DNA of 64,000 bases from Streptomyces sp. ATexAB-D23 (GTDB lineage: Bacteria > Actinomycetota > Actinomycetes > Streptomycetales > Streptomycetaceae), in assembly GCF_000373645.1 (NCBI RefSeq), contig NZ_KB892023.1, forward strand, positions 357 through 64,356, in the 5' to 3' direction. Each line of letters opens with the position of its first letter. Positions within the stretch are counted from its first letter, which is position 1. The notes beneath the pieces are model-generated. The model ran no database searches. It was not told the DNA's origin and saw nothing but the letters and a program-made list of their open reading frames with translations. Position numbers and translations under genes: made by a program. Positions 1 through 8,426 of this stretch are shown in pieces.

Positions 1-95
1 GCCCAAGCCCGAGCCGTACGAGCGGGCCTCATCCCCAAATCAGACCGCCCCAAGCACTGACGCACCAGGCAGACGCAAGGAGCCTCTGCCCGCAG

Positions 96-821
96 CTACC
101 CGGGGAAGCCGAGGTCCTTGAGGTAAGAGAGTCGCGCGTTTATGGCCGCGGAGAAGTGGCGCCAGTCGAGCTTGTCGACAGGCTCTCGCGGCCACGGATC
201 AAAGGCCGAAGAGGTGATGTAGCAGGCGGCGTCGTAGAGGCGCTCGGACATGAGGCGCTGGCAGAAGACACCGAAGCGCTCCTGGTAGGACATGCCATGC
301 CAGATGTCGTCCACAGGCAATGCGCCCATGGCCGGCCTGACCGGCCTACAGGAGCCCTCCTCGTCCTGCATGATGAAGAAATAGCCGAGCCAAGGATCCT
401 CTCCCGGGTACAGCCCAGCCAAATTCGCATGCCGTAGGTCAACGGCACTGCCAAGCGCTTCCTCAACCCGGTTGTTGTAGTTGTTGCCGAACGACGGGCC
501 GCCGAGGGCCTTCATCTCGAAGGCCGCCACGAGGGTGTCCCTATGGACAACGACCAAGTCCCACTGCTTCTGCGGCCGGAAATAGCCGGGCAGTTCGAGC
601 CCCTGTGACCTGGTGACACGGATGCTCTCCGGCGGGTACCCGGCATCGAGGAAGAACTTCGACAGCAGAATGGTGATGGAGTCGAAATGCTTGCCGCCAC
701 GTACAGAGCCAGCCGTACCCGCTCCCACGGCAGCCTTGATCGCCGACTGCTCACCCTGGAGTTCTTTCGCGCCCCAGTACGCTGCGACAGCGTCCTCGAA
801 GTCTTGGCGGGTGACCGACAA
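96..821 (-). CDS. XhoI/PaeR7I-type restriction endonuclease
   Basis: The 241-residue product looks like the PaeR7I/XhoI family of type II endonucleases, which cut CTCGAG; its length is close to what I recall for XhoI (about 245). A PD-(D/E)xK-like core is visible: Asp88 in QWDLVVV, followed by FEMK with Glu102 and Lys104. The gene starts 12 bases after the stop of the methyltransferase gene on the same strand, so the two form a methylase-first operon, the usual safe order. CTCGAG occurs in the window (for example 6265-6270), so host DNA would need protection. The family call is by eye; the cleavage specificity is inferred from the family and not shown by the sequence. Confidence 0.85.
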   Translation of the reverse strand: MSVTRQDFEDAVAAYWGAKELQGEQSAIKAAVGAGTAGSVRGGKHFDSITILLSKFFLDAGYPPESIRVTRSQGLELPGYFRPQKQWDLVVVHRDTLVAAFEMKALGGPSFGNNYNNRVEEALGSAVDLRHANLAGLYPGEDPWLGYFFIMQDEEGSCRPVRPAMGALPVDDIWHGMSYQERFGVFCQRLMSERLYDAACYITSSAFDPWPREPVDKLDWRHFSAAINARLSYLKDLGFPG

Positions 822-833
822 GATCCGTTCCTC

Positions 834-2510
834 CTAGTCAGGCAGCTCGGTGAGTCCGTAGACGCGCAAAGCGGCCTCGGTCGCAGCATCCGTGTCTCGC
901 TTGTCGAAGGCTTCGGCGAGAGCGACCCGGTCGTCCTCGCCGATCGCCGACGGGTCCGGGACACGGATCTTGCGAAGGTACTGCGCCTGGAAGCGGAGAG
1001 TGCCGCCTCGCATCCTGACCGCGTACGCCTCCACGAATGCCTCCGCGACCTTGGACAGCAACAAGCCACCGAGCACGCGCATGTCCCAGACGTCCGAGAC
1101 GATGAAATACAGGTTGTGGTGAGGGTACAGGCCACCCTCATCGAGAACCGGATGAATCCTGAGCTTCATGTCCGGAAACAGCAGTTTCTGACGCCGGGTG
1201 AGCTGGTGGTCGACCTTGTCAATGGTCTTGTACCAGCGCTGCGGCTGCCTTTCCGCCACGTAGCGCTTGCGCAGCGCCTCACTGTGCTTCTCGAAGTAGG
1301 CAGCGAGACGCGGAAACGCATTCAGATCGACCAGATCACCGCTCGCCGCCCAAGGGTTGACCAGATAGGTCCCATCCCAATCGATCCTTCCACTGGTGGT
1401 GTCGCGGACCATAGCCATGGGGAGCAAACGCCCTTCCTCGACCAGGTCCTTGTCCTTGGTGAGGAAAATCCTGTCGGCCCCTGTGGCGACGCCGATGCCG
1501 ACCCTCGTTCCAGTCGCGGTGTTCTCCAAAGGCCGGAAACGCTCCGTAAGGTCCTCAAGGACCGCGAGCCTCGCGGGCGAGCCCGTAGGCCAGGAATCCT
1601 CCTCCGGGAACCAGTGGGGCATGCGAGCGGCCTGATACGAGTCCGTGGCAACCGTCGGCGACTCAGCCCCGAGGTACCAGTCAACGAAGTCCTTTGCCTG
1701 TTCCGCACCGAAGGACCGATTCGTGTCGGCGGCAACGGCTGCGCCCTGGACGTCGTTCGAGATGAGAGTAATGGCAGGGTAGGCGGCAACCTGATCATCG
1801 AAAGCGTCGACATCATGCATCACCAGCGCGAGGTCCATGCTGAAGTCCTTGGTCACCAGTTGCCTCAACCGACGGCCGTACTGGTTTCGCATCCAGCGGT
1901 CCGCGCAGATGAACCCCAGTCGGCCGCCTCGGTTCAGGCTGCGCAGAGCCACCTCGTAGAAACCGACATAGATGTCGGCCCGGCCCCCCATCGTGAAACA
2001 AGCCCGGCGGTAAGCGGCCATCCGGTCGCCGGGAACGTCTTCGAGCCGTATATACGGAGGGTTACCGACGACATAGTCGGCACGACGCTCGTCGCCCGAC
2101 TGCAGTAGGTAGTCACCCTGCCTCACCCACGCTGCGGCAACCTCCCTCGCGTCCTCCGGATCCCATCCGTCTTTCCGCAACGTTTCCACTATCAGCGCCC
2201 GGCTCTGCTCCACGTTGCGGCCCAACAGGTCGAAGGCGCGGACAGCATCGACCGCGTCGGTGACGGGGCGCTGGTGCGCGAGACATGACGTACTGATCCG
2301 GGACGCGACGACGGTCAGGAACGCACCGCCGCCGCATGCCGGCTCCACGAGCCGCAGACCGCAGAGGTCCTTGTCCGGCGTATAGCCGAGAAGGTCCAAA
2401 ACGAGCCCGACAACCCAGGCGCGCGTGAACACCTCACCGTGTTCCACGGCCTTTTTCAGAGACTCGGGAATGGATAGGTCTTCCGTATCGAACAACGCGA
2501 TAGTTGCCAC
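834..2510 (-). CDS. N6-adenine DNA methyltransferase of the XhoI-type system
   Basis: A 558-residue adenine methyltransferase. The SAM-binding motif I is LVEPACGGGAFL (about residues 54-65) and the catalytic motif is NPPY (150-153). The rest is a long target-recognition region, as in M.PaeR7I, M.XhoI and M.SalI, which are of similar size. It should methylate the adenine of the site cut by the adjacent nuclease. The chosen start is a GTG at 2510. No good Shine-Dalgarno lies at normal distance: a GAGGAGG sits about 20 bases upstream, so the start is less certain or initiation is deliberately weak. The promoter must lie in 2511-2663. It is the first gene of the operon with the endonuclease. Confidence 0.88.
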   Translation of the reverse strand: MATIALFDTEDLSIPESLKKAVEHGEVFTRAWVVGLVLDLLGYTPDKDLCGLRLVEPACGGGAFLTVVASRISTSCLAHQRPVTDAVDAVRAFDLLGRNVEQSRALIVETLRKDGWDPEDAREVAAAWVRQGDYLLQSGDERRADYVVGNPPYIRLEDVPGDRMAAYRRACFTMGGRADIYVGFYEVALRSLNRGGRLGFICADRWMRNQYGRRLRQLVTKDFSMDLALVMHDVDAFDDQVAAYPAITLISNDVQGAAVAADTNRSFGAEQAKDFVDWYLGAESPTVATDSYQAARMPHWFPEEDSWPTGSPARLAVLEDLTERFRPLENTATGTRVGIGVATGADRIFLTKDKDLVEEGRLLPMAMVRDTTSGRIDWDGTYLVNPWAASGDLVDLNAFPRLAAYFEKHSEALRKRYVAERQPQRWYKTIDKVDHQLTRRQKLLFPDMKLRIHPVLDEGGLYPHHNLYFIVSDVWDMRVLGGLLLSKVAEAFVEAYAVRMRGGTLRFQAQYLRKIRVPDPSAIGEDDRVALAEAFDKRDTDAATEAALRVYGLTELPD

Positions 2511-2663
2511 GCAAGGACAGTACCGCCGAACCTCCTCGAAGCCCGATCCTCATCCACAGAGAGTAGTGATTCAATAACAGAATCAGAGGATCGCCGCCCG
2601 CGCCGACACGGATGAACACTCGCTGTGCCCAAAGAGGGCAGGCCTCCCGGGGCAGGCCCGCCC

Positions 2664-3296
2664 CTACGCCCCCCGCACCACCGCGAACACTCCCCGTACC
2701 TCCGTGTCCTCCGGCGTGCGCCAGGGCCCCGAGACGTGGCCCGTCGCGTTCTCCGGCAGGGCGTCGGCGGGGCGCAGGACCCGGTTCAGGTGGAGGGTCG
2801 CGCCCTTGGCGGCGATGTCCGTGCCCTCGTCGTCGTCGGTGGTCGCGAAGGGGCCGGACAAGGCGTTCGGGAGGGTGCGGGAGTGGGTGATCGTCGGGTC
2901 CGGAGTGTCGGTCTCGCTCTGGGCCTGGGGCTCCGCGCGGCCGGCGAGGAGGGCGAAGAGCTGCTCGGCCAGGACCGGGTCGTGGCAGCCGTCGTACACC
3001 CAGCGCTTCCCCAGTACGCCGTGCTCCGTGGTGCCGACCAACGCGTCCTCCGCGCCGTCGAGCGGTGCGCCCCGGTAGGTGAGGGGCACGAAGTACGCCA
3101 CCGGCTCGGCGCCCGAGGTGTCGGTGGCGACCATGAGTTCCATGCCCACCTCGCCCTGGGGGTCGTCCAGCCGGAAGCCGCCCGACCTCGACAGGACCGG
3201 GTGCGTGTGGCCCGCGTACCAGGGGCGGGTCGGGAGCCAGGGGGTGAGCAGTTCGAGCTTGGTCGGCGACAGAGTGGTGCGGTGGATGACGGCCAT
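2664..3296 (-). CDS. Maltokinase N-terminal-cap-like protein
   Basis: The 210-residue product begins MAVIHRTTLSPTKLELL and has the look of the maltokinase N-terminal cap domain (TPWLPTRPWYAG near the start, then a beta-rich segment) without the kinase domain that follows it in true maltokinases. Standalone copies are common in Streptomyces and are often annotated loosely as 1,4-alpha-glucan branching protein; I see nothing that supports that activity. An open frame extends 31 codons further upstream, but that part is compositionally unlike a protein start. The gene stands alone, with its 3' end facing the restriction operon. The function is unknown; a role in alpha-glucan metabolism is only a family-based guess. 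Confidence 0.6.
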   Translation of the reverse strand: MAVIHRTTLSPTKLELLTPWLPTRPWYAGHTHPVLSRSGGFRLDDPQGEVGMELMVATDTSGAEPVAYFVPLTYRGAPLDGAEDALVGTTEHGVLGKRWVYDGCHDPVLAEQLFALLAGRAEPQAQSETDTPDPTITHSRTLPNALSGPFATTDDDEGTDIAAKGATLHLNRVLRPADALPENATGHVSGPWRTPEDTEVRGVFAVVRGA

Positions 3297-3427
3297 ACCG
3301 GAGGTCTCTCCCGTGCGTCGAGTGGGCGGCTGGTTTGCCTGGTGCGCGGGGCCGTCGCCGGACCCGCGCGCTGTGTCGAGCGTATGCAACCAGCCGCCCT
3401 CTCGGTCTCCGGGCCGTCAGGAAACGG

Positions 3428-5479
3428 TCACCACGCGCCCGGTGCCGGAGGCGGTACCACCTCCGGGCGGTCGTCGCAGGTGATCGTGTTGGGCAGCAGC
3501 CAGGGGGCGAGCCAGTCGCCGTCGTTGCCGCCCAGGTCCGTGAGGGTGAACTCCGAACCGGTGGCGGGGAAGTTGAACGAGCCGCAGTTGTTGACGCCCA
3601 CCGCGCCGACGTTGCGCGCGTCCACGTTCTCGAAGGTCGCGCCGCCCGCCGCGCGGGCGCTCAGCACCGAGGTGCCGGTGCCGTCCACCCGGATGTCCTT
3701 GAAGTGGATGTTCTCGATGACGTACTGGTCCTTCACCGCCCAGTCCGAGACCAGCATGACCGCGTTGTAGGTGCTGTCGAGGAAGTCGTTGCCGGTGACC
3801 CGGATGTCGGCTCCGTCGATGCTGCGGTCCAGGGCGAAGACCCACAGCGCGCCGAGGCCGATGTTCCAGTTGAGTTCGTACGTACCGGCGCGGACCGTCG
3901 TGTTGCCCGTGACGTCCAGCTTCCCGGCGAAGGGTTCGGCGCCGAAGCGGGCGCCGATGTGCAGGGCGCTGCCCTCGCGGACCGGGTCGGCGACGAGGTT
4001 GTCCGAGACGGTGGTGTCGGTGCCGCCGTAGATCGCGATGCCGTTGGCCAGGACCGGGGTCTGGACGGTGTTGTGGGAGAAGGTGTTGCGGGCGTTCGTC
4101 GTCTTCTCGGCCCACATCGCGAGGCCGTCGTCGCCGGAGTTGCGTACGAAGGTGTCCGTGACGCTCGAATCGGTCACGCCCGTGTGGAAGTTGATGGCGT
4201 CGGCGATCTGGTCGACGATGATGGTGTCGGAGATCCGCAGGTTCTTCATCGGGCCGTCGAACCACATGCCGACCTTGGTGTGGCTGATGTGCAGGCCCTT
4301 GATGGTGGAGTCGCTCATCGCGCCGCCGATGGCGTTGACCTGGTCGGTGTCGACGCGTTCGCGTACGTCGCCCTCGATGGCGAAGCCGGACAGGTGGACG
4401 TTGCGGCTGCCGCCCTCGGCCGCGGACTTCCCGTAGAAGCCGACGCCCGTGTGCACCGAGCCGTCGGCGGCGGGCTTGTCGAGCGCGACCTCGCGGCCCT
4501 TGATCTTCGTGTACCAGTTGCCCGCGCCGACGATGGTGACGTCGTCCACGACGATGTGACGGTCGACCCGGTACGTCCCCGGCGGGATGTACACCTTCAG
4601 GTGCGTGCGCCGGGCGAACGCGATGGCCTTGTCGATCGCGTCCGCCGCGTCCCGCCGGCCGGTCGGATCGGCCCCGAACGCCCATACGTTGGCGGCGAGC
4701 AGCTCCACGTGCGGGAGGCCGACCTGCTCCGAGTCGAGCAGGTCGATGACCGTCGACCCGGCCCGGCTGCCGGCCGGCACGGTCAGCCGTACGGTGTCGC
4801 CCGCGCGGTAGGTCCGGCCGAGCAGGAGGCGCTGCTCGTCGTAGAAGTGGCTGGGCCGGTACGGCTTGTCGATGACCGGGGCGGGGGTCGTCTCGGCGGG
4901 CACGCAGGAGCACTCGGTGATCCACCAGCCCGGGTGGAGGAGCCCGGCGCCGGGGTCGTTGGAGAACGGGTACTGGTTGTACAGCCAGGAGTACTGCGAG
5001 GTCAGCGTCATGGTGGAGCGCTTCGTACCGTTCACCGCGACGTCCAGCGGGGCGGTGATCCCGCCGCCGCCCGGCGCGTCCGGGATGCTGTAGCGCACGG
5101 TGATCGCGTTGGCCGGGGCGGGCAGCGTGAACTCGACGTGCTGCCCCGGCGCCAGGCTCACCGCCTTACGGCCCGACGCCTCCGAGGGCAGCGTGTACGC
5201 GTCGCGGTCGGGGCCGATGACCGTGCCGTTGGTCACCGCGTTCTCGGCCTCCTGCTCGGCGAAGGCCACCTTGGCGCCCTTCCCCGCGACCAGCGCCGGA
5301 TCGAGCGCGGCCCGGGTGACGACCGGGGCGGCGCTGCGCGGGCCGGCGAGCGCGGGCGTACCGGCCAGCACCCCGAGCCCCACGGCCGCCGCGGTCACCG
5401 AGGCGACGGCGGTCGCGTACAGCCCTGTCCTGCGCGGTCTTCGCGCCCTCACCGAAGCGTCGGTGGTCATCCGTGACAT
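3428..5479 (-). CDS. Secreted GH87-like alpha-glucanase (pectate-lyase fold)
   Basis: A 683-residue exported protein. A basic N-terminus (RARRPRRTG) is followed by a hydrophobic stretch and a likely cleavage after TPALAG near residue 46. Residues about 70-250 look like a carbohydrate-binding beta-sandwich, and 260-640 form a right-handed beta-helix with an opening VWAFGADPTGRRDAADAI typical of pectate-lyase-superfamily enzymes. IADAINFH (Asp427) and NSGDDGLAMW (Asp450, Asp451) are 23-24 residues apart. I recall the same spacing between the three catalytic aspartates of GH87 alpha-1,3-glucanases and mycodextranases. That supports an alpha-glucan hydrolase, possibly acting on fungal wall glucan. 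It is a single-gene unit; the substrate is inferred. Confidence 0.65.
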   Translation of the reverse strand: MSRMTTDASVRARRPRRTGLYATAVASVTAAAVGLGVLAGTPALAGPRSAAPVVTRAALDPALVAGKGAKVAFAEQEAENAVTNGTVIGPDRDAYTLPSEASGRKAVSLAPGQHVEFTLPAPANAITVRYSIPDAPGGGGITAPLDVAVNGTKRSTMTLTSQYSWLYNQYPFSNDPGAGLLHPGWWITECSCVPAETTPAPVIDKPYRPSHFYDEQRLLLGRTYRAGDTVRLTVPAGSRAGSTVIDLLDSEQVGLPHVELLAANVWAFGADPTGRRDAADAIDKAIAFARRTHLKVYIPPGTYRVDRHIVVDDVTIVGAGNWYTKIKGREVALDKPAADGSVHTGVGFYGKSAAEGGSRNVHLSGFAIEGDVRERVDTDQVNAIGGAMSDSTIKGLHISHTKVGMWFDGPMKNLRISDTIIVDQIADAINFHTGVTDSSVTDTFVRNSGDDGLAMWAEKTTNARNTFSHNTVQTPVLANGIAIYGGTDTTVSDNLVADPVREGSALHIGARFGAEPFAGKLDVTGNTTVRAGTYELNWNIGLGALWVFALDRSIDGADIRVTGNDFLDSTYNAVMLVSDWAVKDQYVIENIHFKDIRVDGTGTSVLSARAAGGATFENVDARNVGAVGVNNCGSFNFPATGSEFTLTDLGGNDGDWLAPWLLPNTITCDDRPEVVPPPAPGAW

Positions 5480-5640
5480 CGCGTGCCCGTTTCTCTCGGG
5501 GGGTCAACGGCCGTGCGCGCGTGGGGGAGTCGCCGCCGTCATGAGTGAGGTGACAGTAGGGCGCCCAGCTCCCCGTTCACAAGACTCCTGCGATTGGTTT
5601 TCAACTTCCTGGCGTAGTAGTGCGCTGGTTCGTCATTTTT

Positions 5641-5658
5641 TTGCGTAACCTCGCGCAA
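5641..5658. promoter_or_regulatory. Possible operator upstream of the GH87-like gene
   Basis: A short inverted repeat, TTGCG then eight bases then CGCAA, preceded by a run of seven T. It lies 160-180 bases upstream of the GH87-like gene and just beyond the stop of the convergently read hydrolase. The form resembles LacI-family operators, but the arms are short and no regulator gene is adjacent. Confidence 0.25.
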
Positions 5659-5670
5659 GGCAGGACGATC

Positions 5671-7335
5671 TCACTCCGCCGGAAGCATCAGCTCCGAGTC
5701 CACGTGGACCGTGACGCGTACCGGTACGTACTCCGTGGCGTCGGTCCGGGACGCACCCGTGCCCGGGTTGGGCGCGAAGCGCGGGTGGGCGCCGCCGCTG
5801 ATCTGCCAGCGGACGCGGTGGCCGACGCCGAAGCGGTGGGCGGTGTGGCCCATCGGGACGGTCACGCGGACCGGGTCCGGGCCCGTGGTGCGCAGCTGGG
5901 CGAGGCCGTCGCAGACGTTCGTGGAGCGCCCCTCGGGGTCCACGTCGCACAGCCGGGTGAACACGTCCCCGTGGCCGGTGTCCGTGGACGCGCTGATCCG
6001 GGCGGAGACCGGGCCGAGGACGGTGAGGGGTTCGGTGAGGACCGGCCCGGTGAACGTCAGGACGTCCTCGCGGGCCTCAAGCGTGCCGTTGTCGCGCGCT
6101 CCGGCGGTACGGGAGAGGAGGGGGCCGCCCACGGAAGGCGTCGGGTCGGCCGGGTCGTGGCGGAAGGACGCCAGGGGCGCCGCGTCCGTGGGCGGCTCGG
6201 CGGTGAGGTGGCCGCCGGGGGCCGGGAACCACGAGGCGGTGGCCGCCCCGGCCGGTGGCCACGCCTCGAGGTCCCGTACGACCTGCTCCGTACCGCCCAG
6301 GTGTACGCGTACGGGGGTGGGGCGCAGGCCGGAGGGGTCGGCGCACAGGTGGGCGCGGAGCCAGGCGAGGGATTCGGCGAACACCTCGGACCAGCCCTTC
6401 TGGAGCGCCGAGGTGTGGGTCCACGGGCCGACGAGCAGCGTGGCGTCGGCGCCCGCCCGGCGCAGCCGGCCGTACTGCTCGAAGGTCTGGCCCGCGAGGA
6501 CGTCGTGCCATCCGGTGATCAGCGCGGTGGGGACGGCCGCCCGGTCCGCCGCGCCGGCGAGGGACGCGCCGCCCCAGTGCGGGTCGTCGGGGTCGGGATG
6601 GTCCATCACCCCGTCCAGCCACGGCACTTCGCCGCCGAGCGCGTCCGCGTACGCCCCGCGCAACGGGCGCGCGGTGACGACGGAGCGCATCCGGCGCTGG
6701 AGGCGCAGGGTCGCCCGGAGGAACGGGCCCATGCCCCGGTGCTGGTACGTCATGCCCGAGCCCACGGCGAGCGCGGTCTCCAGGTGGAGGACGCCGTCGG
6801 TGTGGAAGAGGGCGTACGGGTCGTGCAGCCCCACCTGGACCACCATGGCCTTCAGCTCCGGCGGCGGTTCGAGGGCCAGAGCCCACTGGACGTAGCCGAG
6901 GTAGCTGGGGCCGACCGTGCCCAGGTTCCCGTCGAACCAGGGCTGTTCGCGCAGCCAGTCGACGGTGGCCCGGCCGTCGGGGGCCTCGTTGCGCCAGAGG
7001 TGGAAGTCGCCGCCCGAGCCGCCGGTGCCCCGGCAGCTCTGGAGGACGACGTGGAAGCCCTGTTCGGCGAAGAGCATCCCGTACTGCGGGGACCACGGCA
7101 CGCCCCGTCCGTAGGGCGAGCGCACCAGGAGGGTGGGGAAGTCGCCCTCGGCGCGCGGGAAGTAGTGGTCCGTGACCAGCGGGCTGCCGTCGGCGGCGGG
7201 GACGGTCAGACCCCGCTCGAACCCCACCGCGTGGCGGGCGGCCGGCAGGCCGCGCCAGGTGGACCGCATCAGCCGGGAGGCGAGCGGCGGCTTCCGGACG
7301 GGCCTCGGGCGGGCTTCGGGCGTGGGTCGTGTCAT
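5671..7335 (-). CDS. CocE/NonD family serine hydrolase
   Basis: A 554-residue alpha/beta hydrolase of the cocaine esterase/X-Pro dipeptidyl-peptidase type. The nucleophile is Ser144 in VGPSYLGY. The probable triad partners are Asp278 (GWHDVL) and His307 (GPWTH). A C-terminal jelly-roll (about 400-550) with FTGPVLTEPLTVLGPVSARI completes the family architecture. The start ATG at 7335 has a strong GAGGGAGG ribosome site; the longer open frame upstream is noise running into the divergent gene. It is transcribed away from a TetR gene, with a perfect palindrome between the two. Natural substrates of such enzymes (esters or amides) are usually unknown; no signal peptide is seen. Confidence 0.88.
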   Translation of the reverse strand: MTRPTPEARPRPVRKPPLASRLMRSTWRGLPAARHAVGFERGLTVPAADGSPLVTDHYFPRAEGDFPTLLVRSPYGRGVPWSPQYGMLFAEQGFHVVLQSCRGTGGSGGDFHLWRNEAPDGRATVDWLREQPWFDGNLGTVGPSYLGYVQWALALEPPPELKAMVVQVGLHDPYALFHTDGVLHLETALAVGSGMTYQHRGMGPFLRATLRLQRRMRSVVTARPLRGAYADALGGEVPWLDGVMDHPDPDDPHWGGASLAGAADRAAVPTALITGWHDVLAGQTFEQYGRLRRAGADATLLVGPWTHTSALQKGWSEVFAESLAWLRAHLCADPSGLRPTPVRVHLGGTEQVVRDLEAWPPAGAATASWFPAPGGHLTAEPPTDAAPLASFRHDPADPTPSVGGPLLSRTAGARDNGTLEAREDVLTFTGPVLTEPLTVLGPVSARISASTDTGHGDVFTRLCDVDPEGRSTNVCDGLAQLRTTGPDPVRVTVPMGHTAHRFGVGHRVRWQISGGAHPRFAPNPGTGASRTDATEYVPVRVTVHVDSELMLPAE

Positions 7336-7370
7336 CGTGCGCCTCCCTCGGGCATCATGCTCGGGCGAGC

Positions 7371-7393
7371 ATTCTCGTACACAGTACGAGAAT
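7371..7393. promoter_or_regulatory. TetR-type operator palindrome
   Basis: A perfect inverted repeat with arms ATTCTCGTAC (7371-7380) and GTACGAGAAT (7384-7393) separated by ACA. It sits in the short intergenic space between the divergent hydrolase and TetR genes, where it would overlap both promoters. That is the classic layout of an autoregulated TetR operator. Confidence 0.8.
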
Positions 7394-7446
7394 AGTGGAT
7401 GCTTGGATGAGACGGTGGAGCAACCCAGGTGAGAGGGGATGGGACC

Positions 7447-8163
7447 GTGACCCGCACCGACGGGCCCGGCGCGGGCGGCGTCGACCCGCGCGAACTGTGG
7501 CCGGCGCCGGACCGGCCCCGCCGGGGGCGCAGGCCCGCCTTCAGCCGCGAGGCGATCACGGCGGCGGCGGTCGCCGTCGCGGACGCCGAGGGGCTCGACG
7601 CGGTCACCATGCGCCGGGTCGCCGCCGAGGTGGGCGCGGGCGTCATGTCGCTGTACAGCTACGCCCCCGACAAGGAGACGCTGCTCGACCTGATGATCGA
7701 CCGCGTCTCCGGCGAGCTGCCCACCAGCGACCCGCTCACCGGCGACTGGCGCACCGACCTCAAGACCATCGGCCGCCTCCAGCGCGCCCACATGCTCCGC
7801 CACCCCTGGCTGCCCGCCGCCGTACAGGAACGCCGCACCCTCGGCCCCCACACCCTCGCCTTCCTCGAACACGCCCTGACCGCCCTGCGCCCCAGCGGGC
7901 TCGACGGGGCCGCCCGGCTGGAGGTCTTCGCCCAGCTCACCGCGTTCGTGGCGGGCCACACGGCGTACGAGGTGAGCCGGGCCAGAGCGGAGCAGACGCC
8001 CGGCCGCGCCGCCGCCGAGGCGCTCTACCTCGCCGAGGTCGCCGCCGACGGCCACCACCCGGAGCTGGCCCGCGCCCTCGCGTCGGCCGGACGGCCCAGC
8101 ACCCCCGACGCCACGTTCGAACGCTTCCTGAGCCGCCTCGTCGACGGCCTCGACGCGGGCTGA
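7447..8163 (+). CDS. TetR family transcriptional regulator
   Basis: The product has a TetR N-terminal helix-turn-helix (about residues 30-75; ITAAAVAVADAEGLDAVTMRRVAAEVGAG in outline) followed by LYSYAPDKETLLDLM. A C-terminal ligand domain of the tetracycline-repressor C-terminal type starts GDWRTDLKTI. Two GTG starts are possible. The one at 7447 has GAGAGGGG eight bases upstream and is chosen; one at 7429 would add six residues. It most likely represses itself and the divergent CocE-type hydrolase through the palindrome at 7371-7393. The ligand is unknown, perhaps a substrate or product of the hydrolase. Confidence 0.88.
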   Translation: MTRTDGPGAGGVDPRELWPAPDRPRRGRRPAFSREAITAAAVAVADAEGLDAVTMRRVAAEVGAGVMSLYSYAPDKETLLDLMIDRVSGELPTSDPLTGDWRTDLKTIGRLQRAHMLRHPWLPAAVQERRTLGPHTLAFLEHALTALRPSGLDGAARLEVFAQLTAFVAGHTAYEVSRARAEQTPGRAAAEALYLAEVAADGHHPELARALASAGRPSTPDATFERFLSRLVDGLDAG

Positions 8164-8217
8164 CCGGGCGCCGCAAACCGCCCCGGCCCCGGCCCGCCGG
8201 GCCGGACGAGCCCCCTT

Positions 8218-8310
8218 CCGGCCCGGCGGCCAGGCGGGAAACCCCCGTCCGGCCCGGCGGCCGGACAGGAAACCCCCATCCGGCCCGGCGGCCGGACAGG
8301 AAACCCCCGC
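8218..8310. repeat. Three tandem copies of a 31-bp GC-rich unit
   Basis: Copies at 8218-8248, 8249-8279 and 8280-8310, each starting CCGGCCCGGCGGCC and ending GAAACCCCC plus two bases; the second and third differ only at the last two positions. Further decayed sequence with CCCTCCGGCCGCAC follows at 8314-8375. The block lies between the TetR stop and the acetyltransferase start. There are no spacers between copies, so it is not a CRISPR array. Confidence 0.9.
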
Positions 8311-8426
8311 CACCCGCCCTCCGGCCGCACACGGAACAGGCGGGCCGAACCACCTCGGACCCCACCCTCCGGCCGCACGGAAAACGCCCTCGCGCCCCGC
8401 CCGACGCCTGTGGAACAGTCCGGATC

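Noticed and set aside
687..2108. Long open frame on the plus strand opposite the methyltransferase gene
   Set aside because: Its product has no family character and mirrors the codon pattern of the real gene on the other strand; GC-rich DNA leaves such shadows open.
8218..8310. CRISPR array
   Set aside because: Copies are directly joined with no spacers, and there are no cas genes in the window.
7336..8313. Upstream extension of the CocE-like hydrolase frame to 880 residues
   Set aside because: It runs antisense through the whole TetR gene; the ATG at 7335 has a strong ribosome site and starts the conserved part.
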